A DNA stretch of 64,000 nucleotides from positions 2,914,001 through 2,978,000 of the forward strand of contig NZ_JBGEDP010000001.1 in NCBI RefSeq assembly GCF_041206865.1. Reading direction: 5' to 3'. Below the pieces are notes generated by a model that made no database searches, was not told the DNA's origin, and saw nothing but the letters and a program-made list of their open reading frames with translations. Positions 51,083 through 60,830 of the stretch are shown here, one piece after another. Positions within the stretch are counted from its first letter, which is position 1; each line of letters starts with the position of its first letter. The stretch is from Mycobacterium sp. HUMS_12744610. GTDB taxonomy: Bacteria; Actinomycetota; Actinomycetes; Mycobacteriales; Mycobacteriaceae. The position numbers and the translations under genes are program-made.

Positions 51083-51692
51083 GTGAGCCGGTTGCAGCTT
51101 CGCGCGGTAGTCGGCAGCCGCCGAGGCAAGATCTCCGAGATCGGTCCGGTGGCCGAGGTGCTGACCGCCCCCCGCAGCAATTTCGGGGCGCGCATCGCCG
51201 GTGTCAACCTGGTCAACGGCGCCGTGGGGGCCTGACGGCTCGCTGCACAACCAGTCCGGTCGCCGCTGGCACGGGATGCCGGCCCAGGACTTCCGGGCTG
51301 ATCTCACCGCCGGGCGGTACGCGGTCGCGGTGTTCGCGCCGACGGCGGTGGCGGTGTATCGGCAGCCGCCGCACGGCAGCCCGCGCAACACCGTCGAGCA
51401 GACCATGGCCGAGCTCGACACGCGTGGGCCGGCGGTGTTGGTATGCGGCCGGGAGCAGCCCGACGGCGCGCCCGGCCTGACCGCTCAGGTCACCGTCGAG
51501 GCCGCCACGGAGCTGCGGTTGACCCCCGGCGAGCGAGTGTGGTTCAGCGTCAAGGCGCACGAGGTCGCACTGTATCCGGCGCCGCGGCGAAACCCCGGCG
51601 GACGAGCTGGCGCGCTGACCAATTGGCGCAGGGACAACAGGAGAAAAAGCGCACCACATTGTCAGCAAGCCACCCTTGCGTCACAGCCGTAA
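51083..51692 (+). pseudogene. modC: Degraded molybdate ATPase gene modC (ATPase core deleted)
   Basis: GTG 51083 starts the true ModC N-terminus (SRLQLRAVVGSRRG), which joins directly to KISEIGPVAEVLTAPRS, the segment after the ABC domain. Walker A, signature and Walker B, about 190 residues, are gone. A frameshift near 51228 then stops the frame at 51235, while the C-terminal TOBE-like regulatory domain (GPDGSLHNQSGRRW to VALYPAPRR) continues in another frame to 51692. Non-functional. Confidence 0.88.
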
Positions 51693-51703
51693 CGCGGTAG
51701 GTT
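51676..51703 (+). promoter_or_regulatory. apa promoter, leaderless type
   Basis: -35 TTGCGT (51676-51681), 16-bp spacer, -10 TAGGTT (51698-51703), then 7 bases to the apa ATG. No ribosome binding site. It overlaps the modC tail. Confidence 0.55.
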
Positions 51704-51710
51704 CGTCGCC

Positions 51711-52748
51711 ATGGATCGGGAGGACCTCAACCCAACGCGCCGCAGGGGACTGTGGGCCACGCTGGCGATCATGGCCGTGACCAGTGTCAGCGCGGTCGGT
51801 ATCGCATTGCCGGCGACGTCGAAGGCCGATCCGGAGCCCGCGCCCCCGGCACCGGCGACCACCGCCGCGCCCGCCCCGGGTGCCCCGAATGCGGCCCCTC
51901 CGCCGGCCGACCCCAATGCGCCGCCCCCGCCGCCGGCCGACCCCAACGCGCCGCCCCCGCCGCCAGCCGACCCTAACGCGCCGCCGCCACCGCCGCCACC
52001 GGACCTGCCCCGGATCACCAACGCCGTCGGCGGGTTCAGCTTCCTGCTGCCCCCGGGGTGGGTCGAATCGGACGCTTCGCACCTCGACTACGGCTCGGCC
52101 ATGCTGAGCAAGACCACCGGAGAGCCGCCGATGCCGGGCCAGGCGCCGCCCGTCGCCAACGACACCCGGATCGTCCTGGGCCGGCTGGACCAGAAGCTCT
52201 ACGCCAGCGCCGAACCCGACAACGCCAAGGCCGCGGTCCGACTCGGCTCGGACATGGGTGAGTTCTACATGCCCTACCCCGGCACCCGCATCAACCAGGA
52301 ATCTACCCCGCTCAACGGCAACGGACTCACGGGAAGCGCGTCGTACTACGAGGTCAAGTTCAACGACACGGCCAAGCCGAACGGCCAGATCTGGACCGGC
52401 GTCGTCGGCACGCCCGCCGCCAACGGCGGAGCACCCCAGCGCTGGTTCGTGGTGTGGCTCGGCACGTCCAACGACCCGGTGGACAGGGGCGCCGCCAAGG
52501 CGCTGGCTGAGTCGATCCAGCCCTGGGCGCCTCAGCCGGCGGCCCCGGGCGCGTCGGCGCCCGCCCCGGGTCAGGCGCCCGCCCCCGGTCAAGCGCCCGG
52601 ACCGGCCCCGGCATCTCCGGCGCCCGCCCCGGCAGCCCCCGCGCCGGCGCCAGAGGTCCCGACTCCCGTCCCCGCCCCGGCCCAGGCGCCCGCTGGACAG
52701 GTCAGCCCGACGCCCGCACCAGCACCGCGGCCGACGATGCGCACCTGA
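51711..52748 (+). CDS. apa: Alanine- and proline-rich secreted glycoprotein Apa (Rv1860-like)
   Basis: A 345-residue secreted protein: N-terminal signal peptide ([20 protein letters not shown], cleavage after ATSKA), a Pro-rich N-terminal region with three [10 protein letters not shown] units, a globular middle ([37 protein letters not shown]), and a long Ala/Pro-rich C-terminus. Apa of M. tuberculosis is a mannosylated fibronectin-binding antigen. The signal and Pro-rich repeats differ in sequence from M. tuberculosis, the middle domain is very similar. Confidence 0.95.
   Translation: MDREDLNPTRRRGLWATLAIMAVTSVSAVGIALPATSKADPEPAPPAPATTAAPAPGAPNAAPPPADPNAPPPPPADPNAPPPPPADPNAPPPPPPPDLPRITNAVGGFSFLLPPGWVESDASHLDYGSAMLSKTTGEPPMPGQAPPVANDTRIVLGRLDQKLYASAEPDNAKAAVRLGSDMGEFYMPYPGTRINQESTPLNGNGLTGSASYYEVKFNDTAKPNGQIWTGVVGTPAANGGAPQRWFVVWLGTSNDPVDRGAAKALAESIQPWAPQPAAPGASAPAPGQAPAPGQAPGPAPASPAPAPAAPAPAPEVPTPVPAPAQAPAGQVSPTPAPAPRPTMRT
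51901..51990 (+). repeat. Three 30-bp repeats in apa
   Basis: Three 30-bp units (51901-51930, 51931-51960, 51961-51990) encoding [14 protein letters not shown] decapeptides. Codon-level differences are few, so copy number may vary between strains. Confidence 0.8.
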
Positions 52749-52883
52749 GCGACAAATCCGGATCACCCGCGTTAGGCCAATCGTCTCCGATTCGGCACCG
52801 GATTCGTTACGCGAACCGGGTATACCGAAATCACTGCCCACGAACGTGAGCGGGGCTTTGCCAGCAAATGCAAGGAGACGCGC

Positions 52884-53191
52884 ATGAACGTCATCGCAGC
52901 TACCGAATACCTGGCCCGGTCGACGACATTTACCAGCGTCGGCCTGGTCGGCTACATCATCATCGGCGGCCTGGCGGCCTGGCGGGCTGGGCCGCCGGCA
53001 AGATCATCAAGGGCGGCGGATTCGGCATCTTGATGAACATCGTGATCGGCATCGTGGGCGCGTTGATCGGCGGCTTCATCCTGAGCTTCTTCGTCAACAC
53101 TGCGGGTGGGGGTTGGATCTTCACCTTCTTCACCGCGCTGCTCGGCTCGGTGATCCTGCTGTGGCTCGTCGGCATGGTGAAAAAGACCTAG
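52884..53191 (+). pseudogene. GlsB/YeaQ/YmgE family membrane protein with an 8-bp duplication frameshift (Rv1861-like)
   Basis: AAGGAG precedes ATG 52884. The first 30 codons ([31 protein letters not shown]) are in one frame; the rest ([40 protein letters not shown]) is in another. CCTGGCGG at 52970-52977 is duplicated at 52978-52985, and removing one copy restores one about 99-residue protein with [11 protein letters not shown]. So the gene is broken by an 8-bp duplication, either real or an assembly error. Confidence 0.8.
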
Positions 53192-53238
53192 CCGGAATCA
53201 ACCGTTGCGGCCGTGGCGGACAGCGGCATGATGGGCTT

Positions 53239-54267
53239 ATGCCCTCAACAGCCACGGCCTCAACTATGCGCGCCTGGCGCGTGCGCCGGCCCGGCCCGAT
53301 GGCCTCCGGCCCGCTCGAGCAAGTCAGCACCGAGGTGCCACGGCCGGCGCCGGCGGAGTTGCTGGTCGCCGTCAAGGCCTGCGGCGTCTGCCGCACCGAT
53401 CTGCACGTCACCGAAGGCGACCTCCCCGTCCACCGCGACCGGGTGATTCCCGGGCACGAGGTGGTCGGGGAGGTCGTTCAAGTGGGCTCGGCGGCCGGTG
53501 ACGGCTTCCGGGTGGGCGACCGGGTGGGCATAGCGTGGCTGCGCCACACGTGCGGCGCGTGCAAGTACTGCCGTCGCGGCAACGAGAACCTGTGCCCCGA
53601 GTCGCGCTACACCGGCTGGGACGCCGACGGCGGATACGCCGAATTCGCCACCGTCCCGGCCGCTTTCGCGCACCATCTACCGAGCGGATACAGCGACAGC
53701 GAGCTCGCGCCGTTGTTGTGCGCCGGGATCATCGGATACCGCTCCCTGCTGCGGGCCGAGCTGCCGCCGGGGGGACGGCTGGGTCTGTATGGGTTCGGCG
53801 GCAGCGCGCACATCACCGCGCAGGTCGCCCTGGCCCAAGGCGCCGAGGTGCACGTGATGACCCGCGGGGCCGACGCGCGGGAACTGGCGCTGCAGCTGGG
53901 CGCCGCCTCGGCTCAAGGCGCCGCCGATGCACCGCCCGTGCCGCTGGACGCCGCGATCCTGTTCGCCCCGGTCGGTGATCTGGTGCTACCCGCACTGGAG
54001 GCGCTGGACCGTGGCGGCACTTTGGCGGTCGCGGGCATCCACCTGTCCGACATCCCGGTGCTGAACTACCAGCGCCATCTGTTTCAGGAGCGCCAAGTCC
54101 GGTCGGTCACGTCGAACACCCGCGCCGACGCGCGTGCCTTCCTGGATTTCGCGGCGCACCACCACATCGAGGTGACCACGCCCGAATACCGGCTGGACCA
54201 GGCCGACCAGGCGTTGAGCGATCTCAGTGCGGGCCGCATCGCCGGCGCGGCGGTGCTGCTGGTGTAG
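53239..54267 (+). CDS. adhA: Zinc-dependent alcohol dehydrogenase (Rv1862-like)
   Basis: A 342-residue medium-chain dehydrogenase. Catalytic zinc ligands in [10 protein letters not shown] and PGHEVVGEV; structural zinc in [15 protein letters not shown]; nucleotide region [21 protein letters not shown] 53239 matches the family start; CATGAT a few bases before it may be a -10. Substrate probably a short or medium alcohol. Confidence 0.92.
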   Translation: MPSTATASTMRAWRVRRPGPMASGPLEQVSTEVPRPAPAELLVAVKACGVCRTDLHVTEGDLPVHRDRVIPGHEVVGEVVQVGSAAGDGFRVGDRVGIAWLRHTCGACKYCRRGNENLCPESRYTGWDADGGYAEFATVPAAFAHHLPSGYSDSELAPLLCAGIIGYRSLLRAELPPGGRLGLYGFGGSAHITAQVALAQGAEVHVMTRGADARELALQLGAASAQGAADAPPVPLDAAILFAPVGDLVLPALEALDRGGTLAVAGIHLSDIPVLNYQRHLFQERQVRSVTSNTRADARAFLDFAAHHHIEVTTPEYRLDQADQALSDLSAGRIAGAAVLLV

Positions 54268-54272
54268 CGGCT

Positions 54273-55034
54273 TCAGGTCGACAGATGCCATACCAGCGCG
54301 GCGGCCAGGGCGCCGAGCCCGTTCAGCGACCAGTGCAGCGCGATCGGCGCGATCAGGCTGCCACTGCGCCGGCGCAGCCAGCTGAACACGAAGCCGGCCG
54401 CCCCGGTGGCCGCCACCGCCAGGCCCACCCCTGCCAGCATGCCGATGATCCCGCCGCCGAACGCTCGGGTGAAGCCGACATTGGTGCTGGTCAACCCCAG
54501 TGACGTCGCGACGTGCCACAAACCGAACAGCAGCGACCCCGCCAGCGCGACCCCGCGAAACCCCCAGGCCCGGTTCAGCGCGCCGTGCAGCACCCCCCGG
54601 AAGGCCAGCTCCTCGGGGATCACGGTCTGCAGCGGGATGATGATCATCGAGGCGACCAGGGCGCCGGACATTGTGGCGTAGCGGTGGTTCATGAACATCG
54701 GCCGGGTCGCCGGTAACAGGACGCCGACGGCGATGACCGCGGCCACGACCGCGACGGCGGCCAGCGCGTAACCGAGCCCGGTTTTCCAGTGCTCGCGACC
54801 CAGACCCAGCTCGGCCCAGTCCAGTCCCCGCGATCGCACCAACGCGACCAGCCCGACGGCGGCCGCCGGGACGGTCGCGATGCTGGCCCACGGCGTGGTG
54901 AAGTGGGCGACCAGGTTGGTGAACACCAGCACCGCGACGACGACGGCGACGTCGAGATGAACCCTGAAGCGTTGCAGCGCCGCAAGCTGGGTCAACAGCG
55001 GGTGCGCCCCCGCGCCGGCGGTGAAGTCATGCAT
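54273..55034 (-). CDS. CPBP-family intramembrane metalloprotease-like protein
   Basis: A 253-residue membrane protein with seven or so hydrophobic segments. The CPBP (CAAX protease/bacteriocin-processing) motifs are IPEELAFRGVLHG (EExxxR), FGLWHV and ALHWSLNGLG. ATG 55034. Convergent with adhA, 5 bp apart. Substrate unknown; it corresponds to a membrane protein gene at the same place in M. tuberculosis. Confidence 0.88.
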   Translation of the reverse strand: MHDFTAGAGAHPLLTQLAALQRFRVHLDVAVVVAVLVFTNLVAHFTTPWASIATVPAAAVGLVALVRSRGLDWAELGLGREHWKTGLGYALAAVAVVAAVIAVGVLLPATRPMFMNHRYATMSGALVASMIIIPLQTVIPEELAFRGVLHGALNRAWGFRGVALAGSLLFGLWHVATSLGLTSTNVGFTRAFGGGIIGMLAGVGLAVAATGAAGFVFSWLRRRSGSLIAPIALHWSLNGLGALAAALVWHLST

Positions 55035-55089
55035 CGGTCAATTTTACCGGCAGGCGGCGCAGCGGCGCGACGGGCGAGCGCCGGCGGCC

Positions 55090-56127
55090 CTACGGCGCGG
55101 GCCGGCTGGTTCTTGCCCGCCCGGGCGGGCACCCGTTCCAACGGGTGTGCGCCCGGGTGAACGCGGCGGTCTCCGAGTACCCGAGCCGGCGTGCGGTTTC
55201 CTCGACACTGAGACCGGAGTTCAGCAGCTCGGCGGCCAAGGTCGCGCGGACCTCGTCGAGCAGCGCGCGGTAGCTGGTGCCCTCGGCCGCCAGCCGGCGA
55301 TGCAGCGTGCGTTCGGTGACGCAGAGTTCCTTCGCGACGGTGGCCATCGAGGGGATCTCTGCCGAGTCCTGGATCAGGCGGGTGCGGATCGCCGCCGAGA
55401 TTCCGCGCCGGGTGCGCCGCCGATCCAAAAGCTCCTCACACTGACGAATGCAGATCGCCGCGGTCTGGGGATCGGCCGCGGGCATCGGCTGATTGATCAG
55501 GTCCGCCGGGATGGCCAGGACATTGCGTGAGGTTTCCTCGACGACGACGGTCAGGTTTTCGATCTCCACCAGGTCGGTCGGCAACGGCAGATCGGCAAAC
55601 TCGACTCGGACCGTAATCGGCGCATGGCCGACGCCGAGGAGCAGGGGCAGGATTCGCAGCATGATCGCGAAATCGCGCTCGAGGAGGAACCGGCGTACAT
55701 CGCGCGGAACCTGCGCGTCGTCGAAAGCCACGACCACCTCGGTCTGACCCACCTCGGGGCCGGCCAGGTTCAGATACGTGGCGGTCAGCGCGACGTACCG
55801 GCACGCGACGTCGATCGCGTCGCCGAAGGTCGGGCTGGCCATCAAGGCGAAACCGAGGATGCCGATATCGGCGAACTGGTAGCGCGCACCGGTCTCCATG
55901 CCGAGCCCGGGTTGATCGCCAAGTCGCGCGATGAGGTTCCGGATCATGGTCAGCTCTTGGCCGACGTAGACCTCGGTGGTGGGATCCGCCAGGTCCCCGG
56001 TGGTCAACCCGGTACCGGACAGGCACGTCGGCTCGTCGAGCCCGTGCTGGCGGGCGGTCTCCAGGACGTGCCGGGCAGTCGCCGAGGACTGTGCTACATC
56101 CCAGACCGACGGGGCGACGGCGCGCAT
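55090..56127 (-). CDS. AraC-family transcriptional regulator
   Basis: A 345-residue regulator: N-terminal arabinose-binding-like domain of the OruR type and a C-terminal AraC HTH (MATVAKELCVTERTLHRRLA, GLSVEETARRLGYSETAAFT, RAHTRWNG). ATG 56127 chosen from the family start (MRAVAPSVWDVAQSS). Divergent from the P450 gene with a 73-bp gap, so it probably controls that gene. Effector unknown. Confidence 0.85.
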   Translation of the reverse strand: MRAVAPSVWDVAQSSATARHVLETARQHGLDEPTCLSGTGLTTGDLADPTTEVYVGQELTMIRNLIARLGDQPGLGMETGARYQFADIGILGFALMASPTFGDAIDVACRYVALTATYLNLAGPEVGQTEVVVAFDDAQVPRDVRRFLLERDFAIMLRILPLLLGVGHAPITVRVEFADLPLPTDLVEIENLTVVVEETSRNVLAIPADLINQPMPAADPQTAAICIRQCEELLDRRRTRRGISAAIRTRLIQDSAEIPSMATVAKELCVTERTLHRRLAAEGTSYRALLDEVRATLAAELLNSGLSVEETARRLGYSETAAFTRAHTRWNGCPPGRARTSRPAP

Positions 56128-56200
56128 GTGTCTGAAAATATCAAATGCGTGTCTGAATCCATCATTCCGGTCGCCGCGGTGCGTCCTTAGCTTCATCAGC

Positions 56201-57514
56201 ATGCCCACCGATCTCCTCAGTCCGCCACCCCGAGCCATCTTGTCGGCGGCGCGCAGCTCCGTGATCAGCCTTTTGCGGCCGGTCGCCACCGGTGCCTACC
56301 GCGATCTGCGTCGTCCCCGGTCGAGTTCCGCCCCGGCGTCCGTGCCGCGCACGACGCTCGACCCCACGCTGGCGCCGCACATCGCCGACCCCTATCCCGA
56401 TTACGAGCGAATCCGGCAACATCCCGTCGTGGTCAACGAGCGGCTGGGGGTCTGGATGGTCGGACGCTACGACGACGTGCACACCGCGGTCCGCGACAAT
56501 GTCGCGTTCTCGTCGAAAGACGGCGTCATGCTCCGATCGTTCGTGTCCAGCGTCGTGCTGCTCGCCGACCCACCCGAACACACCCGTCTGCGACGCATCA
56601 CCGCGCCCATGTTCAGCAAACGCGCGGTCCAGAGCTTCACGACGGACATCCGCGCACTGGCCGCCGAGTCGATCGCGAAGCTGACCAACGGTGACGTCGT
56701 GGACGTCGTGGACGGCCTGACCATCCCGATGCCGATCAACGTGATCGCCCGAATTCTCGGCGTTCCGCAGGATCAGTGGCCGGCATTTCGCGCGGTCTCG
56801 GACAAATTCGCGCAGATGTTCGCTCCCCGTTCGGTGCCCGAGGTCGCGCGTTTGATGGCGTCGATCGTGCCCGCCTACGTGCACATGCACAGCTTCATCG
56901 ACGCCGAAATGCGACGCCGCGACGGCGAACCCGCCGACGACCTGCTGAGCCGGCTGCGCGCAGCCACGAGCGCGGGTGAGCTCACCAACGACGAAGCGTT
57001 CATGTACGCGCTGATCCTGCTGGTGGCAGGCAACGAGACGACCACCAACCTGCTGGGTATGCTGCTGGTCAGGCTGGCGGGGGACCCCGCGCTGTTCGCC
57101 GAGCTGAAAGCGGACCGCAGCCTGCTTCCCGCCGCGGTCGAGGAGACGGCCCGCTGGGGCTCGCCGGTCCAGTGGGTGACCCGAACCGCGACAGTCCCCT
57201 GCGCGATCGGCGACACGGTGATCCCCAGGGGCGCGAAGACGGTGCTGTTCTACGCGTCGGCCAACCGCGACCCCGCCAAGTTCCCCGAGCCCGATCGCTT
57301 CGACATCCACCGGGACACCACCGGGCACCTGGCTTTCGGCCACGGCCTGCACTTCTGTCTGGGGGCGCATCTGGCGCGGCTGGAGACGATCACCGCCGCC
57401 GACTGCCTGCTCGACGAAGTCGACGGCCTGGAGTTGGCCGGGCCCGTCCGTTGGGGTACGACGCCGTCGTTGCAGGGTCCGGTGTCGGTGCCCCTGCGCG
57501 TCACGCGGGGCTGA
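56201..57514 (+). CDS. Cytochrome P450
   Basis: A 437-residue P450. I-helix oxygen-binding motif AGNETTTNLLG, K-helix ExxR in VEETARWGSPVQW, heme loop FGHGLHFCLGAHLAR with the Cys ligand. A Ser/Arg/Pro-rich N-terminal extension of about 50 residues precedes the fold. ATG 56201. No ferredoxin gene is adjacent. Substrate unknown; the stop touches the phosphoketolase stop on the other strand. Confidence 0.93.
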   Translation: MPTDLLSPPPRAILSAARSSVISLLRPVATGAYRDLRRPRSSSAPASVPRTTLDPTLAPHIADPYPDYERIRQHPVVVNERLGVWMVGRYDDVHTAVRDNVAFSSKDGVMLRSFVSSVVLLADPPEHTRLRRITAPMFSKRAVQSFTTDIRALAAESIAKLTNGDVVDVVDGLTIPMPINVIARILGVPQDQWPAFRAVSDKFAQMFAPRSVPEVARLMASIVPAYVHMHSFIDAEMRRRDGEPADDLLSRLRAATSAGELTNDEAFMYALILLVAGNETTTNLLGMLLVRLAGDPALFAELKADRSLLPAAVEETARWGSPVQWVTRTATVPCAIGDTVIPRGAKTVLFYASANRDPAKFPEPDRFDIHRDTTGHLAFGHGLHFCLGAHLARLETITAADCLLDEVDGLELAGPVRWGTTPSLQGPVSVPLRVTRG

Positions 57515-59884
57515 TCACTCGGTACGCGCCCAGGTCCAGCCGGCGATCTGGGGGTCGTCCTCGCCGTGCTCGCGCGTGTAGCTGCGCGCTGCCAGCCGCG
57601 CGTCGGCCATCCGCTGGCGCAGCACCGCGGCGCGGCTGCCCAGCCCGTCCACCCGGTCGATGACGTCCATGACCAGGTGGAAGCGGTCCAGGTCGTTGAG
57701 CATCACCATGTCGAACGGCGTCGTCGTGGTACCGCGCTCCTTGAAGCCGCGCACGTGCAGGTGCGGGTGCACGGTGCGCCGGTAGGTGAGCCGGTGGATC
57801 AGCCACGGGTAGCCGTGGTAGGCGAAGATGACCGGCTTGTCGCGGGTGAACAGGGCGTCGAACTCCTTGTCCGGCAACCCGTGCGGGTGTTCGGATTCCG
57901 GCTGCAGGCGCATCAGGTCAACGACGTTGACCACGCGGACCGCCAGGTCGGGCAGTTCCCGGCGCAGGATGTCGGCGGCGGCGAGGGTTTCCAGCGTCGG
58001 GACGTCACCGGCGCAGGCCAGCACCACGTCGGGTTCGGCGGTGGCGGTGCTGGCCCACTGCCAGATCCCCAGGCCCCGGGTGCAGTGCGCGATCGCCTCG
58101 TCCATGTCGAGGTAGGCCAGCGCGGGCTGCTTGCCGGCGACGATGACGTTGACGTAGTTGCGGCTACGCAGGCAGTGGTCGGCCACCGACAGCAGGGTGT
58201 TGCCGTCCGGCGGCAGGTAGACGCGCGTCAGCTCGGCCCGCTTGTTGGCGACCAGGTCGATGAAGCCGGGGTCCTGGTGCGACGCGCCGTTGTGGTCCTG
58301 GCGCCACACGTGGGAGGTCAGCAGGTAGTTCAGCGAGGCGATCGGCTGCCGCCAGGGTAGTTCCCTGCTGGTGGACAGCCATTTCGCGTGCTGGTTGAGC
58401 ATCGAGTCGACGATGTGCACGAACGCCTCGTAGCAGGTGAACAGCCCGTGCCGGCCGGTCAGCAGGTAGCCCTCCAGCCAGCCCTGGCACAGGTGCTCGG
58501 AGAGCACCTCCATCACGCGGCCGTCGGGGGCCAGGTGCTCGTCATCCGGCGTCGTCTCCGAGAGCCACACCTTGTCCGTCGCGCCGTACACGGCGTCCAG
58601 CCGATTGGAGGCGGTCTCGTCGGGCCCCATCAGGCGGAACCGGTCGCCGTTGCGGGCGATCACGTCCCGGAGGAACGTCCCCAGCACGCGGGTCGCCTCG
58701 TGGGTTTCGGTCGCCGGGCGCGACACCTGCACCGCGTAGTCGCGAAAGTCCGGCAGGTCCAGGTCGCGCAGCAGCAGCCCGCCGTTGGCGTGCGGGTTCG
58801 CGCTCATCCGGCGATCACCGCGGGGGGCCAGCGCCCGCAGTTCGGGGCGCAGCGCGCCGGTGTCGTCGAACAACTCCTCGGGCCGGTAGCTGCGCAGCCA
58901 CGCCGCGAGCTGCGCCCGGTGTTCGGCGTTGTCGTGGGTCTCGGCCAGCGGAACCTGATGCGCCCGCCAGGTGCCCTCGACTTTTTTCCCGTCGACCGTC
59001 TTCGGGCCGGTCCAGCCCTTGGGGGTGCGCAGCACGATCATCGGCCATACGGGCCGCTCCGGCCGGCCGCCGCGGCGCGCCCCGGCCTGGATGCCGGTGA
59101 TGTCGTCGAAAGCGTCGTCCAGGGCGGCGGCCAGCTGCCGGTGCACGTCGGCCGGGTCGTCCCCGGCGACCGTGATCGGCCGGTAGCCGTAGCCGCTGAG
59201 CAGCGACTCAAGCTCCGCGTGTGGAATCCGGGACAGCACGGTCGGATTGGCGATCTTGTAGCCGTTGAGGTGCAGGATCGGCAACACGGCCCCGTCGAGG
59301 GCCGGGTTGAGGAATTTGTTCGAGTGCCAGCTGGTGGCCAGCGGCCCGGTCTCGGCCTCGCCGTCCCCGATCACGCAGGCGACCACCAGGTCGGGGTTGT
59401 CGAAAGCGGCGCCGTAGGCATGCACCAGCGCGTAGCCCAGTTCGCCGCCCTCGTGGATGGATCCCGGCGTCTGGGCAGCCACGTGGCTGGGGATGCCGCC
59501 GGGGAAGGAGAACTGCCGGAACAGCTTGCGCAGTCCCTCGGCGTCCTCCTCGATGCCCGTGTACACCTCGCTGTAGGTGCCTTCCAGGTAGGCGTTGGCC
59601 ACCAGACCCGGGCCGCCGTGCCCGGGCCCGGTGACGTAGATGAGGTTGGCGTCGCGGTTGCGGATGATGCGGTTGAGGTGCGCGTAGATCAGGTTCAGCC
59701 CGGGCGTGGTGCCCCAGTGGCCGAGCAGCCGGGGTTTGACGTGGCGGGCTTCCAGCGGTTCGGTCAGTAGCGGATTGTCCAGCAGGTAGATCTGCCCGAC
59801 GGACAGGTAGTTGGCGGCGCGCCAGTACCTGTCGATGAGGGTCAGTTCGTCGTCGGACAGGGATTCGGGTACGGCTGGGGTCAT
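57515..59884 (-). CDS. xfp: Phosphoketolase (xylulose-5-phosphate/fructose-6-phosphate)
   Basis: A 789-residue TPP enzyme. [60 protein letters not shown] and [20 protein letters not shown] are family signatures. It splits xylulose-5-P to acetyl-phosphate and glyceraldehyde-3-P. ATG 59884 ([20 protein letters not shown]) chosen by family start. No acetate kinase or pta is next to it. I know of no counterpart at this place in M. tuberculosis. Confidence 0.95.
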   Translation of the reverse strand: MTPAVPESLSDDELTLIDRYWRAANYLSVGQIYLLDNPLLTEPLEARHVKPRLLGHWGTTPGLNLIYAHLNRIIRNRDANLIYVTGPGHGGPGLVANAYLEGTYSEVYTGIEEDAEGLRKLFRQFSFPGGIPSHVAAQTPGSIHEGGELGYALVHAYGAAFDNPDLVVACVIGDGEAETGPLATSWHSNKFLNPALDGAVLPILHLNGYKIANPTVLSRIPHAELESLLSGYGYRPITVAGDDPADVHRQLAAALDDAFDDITGIQAGARRGGRPERPVWPMIVLRTPKGWTGPKTVDGKKVEGTWRAHQVPLAETHDNAEHRAQLAAWLRSYRPEELFDDTGALRPELRALAPRGDRRMSANPHANGGLLLRDLDLPDFRDYAVQVSRPATETHEATRVLGTFLRDVIARNGDRFRLMGPDETASNRLDAVYGATDKVWLSETTPDDEHLAPDGRVMEVLSEHLCQGWLEGYLLTGRHGLFTCYEAFVHIVDSMLNQHAKWLSTSRELPWRQPIASLNYLLTSHVWRQDHNGASHQDPGFIDLVANKRAELTRVYLPPDGNTLLSVADHCLRSRNYVNVIVAGKQPALAYLDMDEAIAHCTRGLGIWQWASTATAEPDVVLACAGDVPTLETLAAADILRRELPDLAVRVVNVVDLMRLQPESEHPHGLPDKEFDALFTRDKPVIFAYHGYPWLIHRLTYRRTVHPHLHVRGFKERGTTTTPFDMVMLNDLDRFHLVMDVIDRVDGLGSRAAVLRQRMADARLAARSYTREHGEDDPQIAGWTWARTE

Positions 59885-59939
59885 TGCTCCGGTTTCCAGA
59901 CTCACCCAGCCGATTGTCCACGCCTCAGGTGAACAGTGC

Positions 59940-60788
59940 CTACCCGTCACCGCGGGCCCGGGCCTCGTAGGCCCGCCGCCCTTCGACGTCGACATCGTCG
60001 GTGAAGACGTGTTCGCCGCCGAGCACCCGGTTGATGCCCTCGGCCAGCGCGCGGGGCAAGAACTTCTGCGACGCGATGATCGCGCCGGCCAGCCGGGTGA
60101 CCCGCACCCGCGGCTTCGGGCGGGCCACCAGGTCGACGATCGCGTCGGCGATGTCGGCGGGCTCGGCGTTCTTGATCCCCGTGGCCCCCGAGGTTCCGGC
60201 GATGAGTTCGGTGTTGACGAACGTCGGCATCACCACCGAGAACTTCACGCCGGTCCGCCGGTGCTCGATGCGGGCCGCATCGGTGAAACCGATCACCGCG
60301 TGCTTGCTGGCGCAGTAGGTGGCCGCCCCGGCCAGGTACGTCTCCCCGGCCAGCGACGCGACGTTGATCACGTGGCCGCAGCCCCGGGCGGCCATGCGCT
60401 GCGCCGCCAGCTTGCTGCCCAGGATCACACCGTAGACGTTGATGTCGAGGATGCGCCGGGTTACCGCGTCGGGTTCGTCGACGATGCGGCCCAGCGGCAT
60501 GATGCCCGCGTTGTTGACCAGCACGTCGATCGGGCCGAGTTGGCGTTCGACCTCGTCGAGGAAATCGGCGAACGAGTGCGGGTCGGTGACGTCGAGTTTG
60601 CCGTAGACGTCGAGGCCGAGGGCGGCGCCCGACTCCTTGACCCGCACCTCGTCGACGTCGCCGATCGCCACCCGGGCGCCCAGGTTGTGCAGGGCCGTGG
60701 CGGTCGCCAGCCCGATGCCGCGGGCGCCGCCGGTGATCACGACGACCTTGCCGCGGACCTTGATGCCGAGGGCTGCCGTGTCTGCCAT
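59940..60788 (-). CDS. Short-chain dehydrogenase/reductase (Rv1865c-like)
   Basis: A 282-residue SDR with all classical motifs: [26 protein letters not shown], the Ser at VINVASLAG, and [11 protein letters not shown] (catalytic Tyr and Lys). A C-terminal extension follows the Rossmann fold. ATG 60788. Substrate unknown. Confidence 0.92.
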   Translation of the reverse strand: MADTAALGIKVRGKVVVITGGARGIGLATATALHNLGARVAIGDVDEVRVKESGAALGLDVYGKLDVTDPHSFADFLDEVERQLGPIDVLVNNAGIMPLGRIVDEPDAVTRRILDINVYGVILGSKLAAQRMAARGCGHVINVASLAGETYLAGAATYCASKHAVIGFTDAARIEHRRTGVKFSVVMPTFVNTELIAGTSGATGIKNAEPADIADAIVDLVARPKPRVRVTRLAGAIIASQKFLPRALAEGINRVLGGEHVFTDDVDVEGRRAYEARARGDG

Positions 60789-60830
60789 GAGACGAGCACA
60801 GCACTGTGCGCCGCGCCGCGCAAACCACGT

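Noticed and set aside
58388..59770. Plus-strand open frame opposite the phosphoketolase
   Set aside because: Shadow of xfp; no start signal or family motif.
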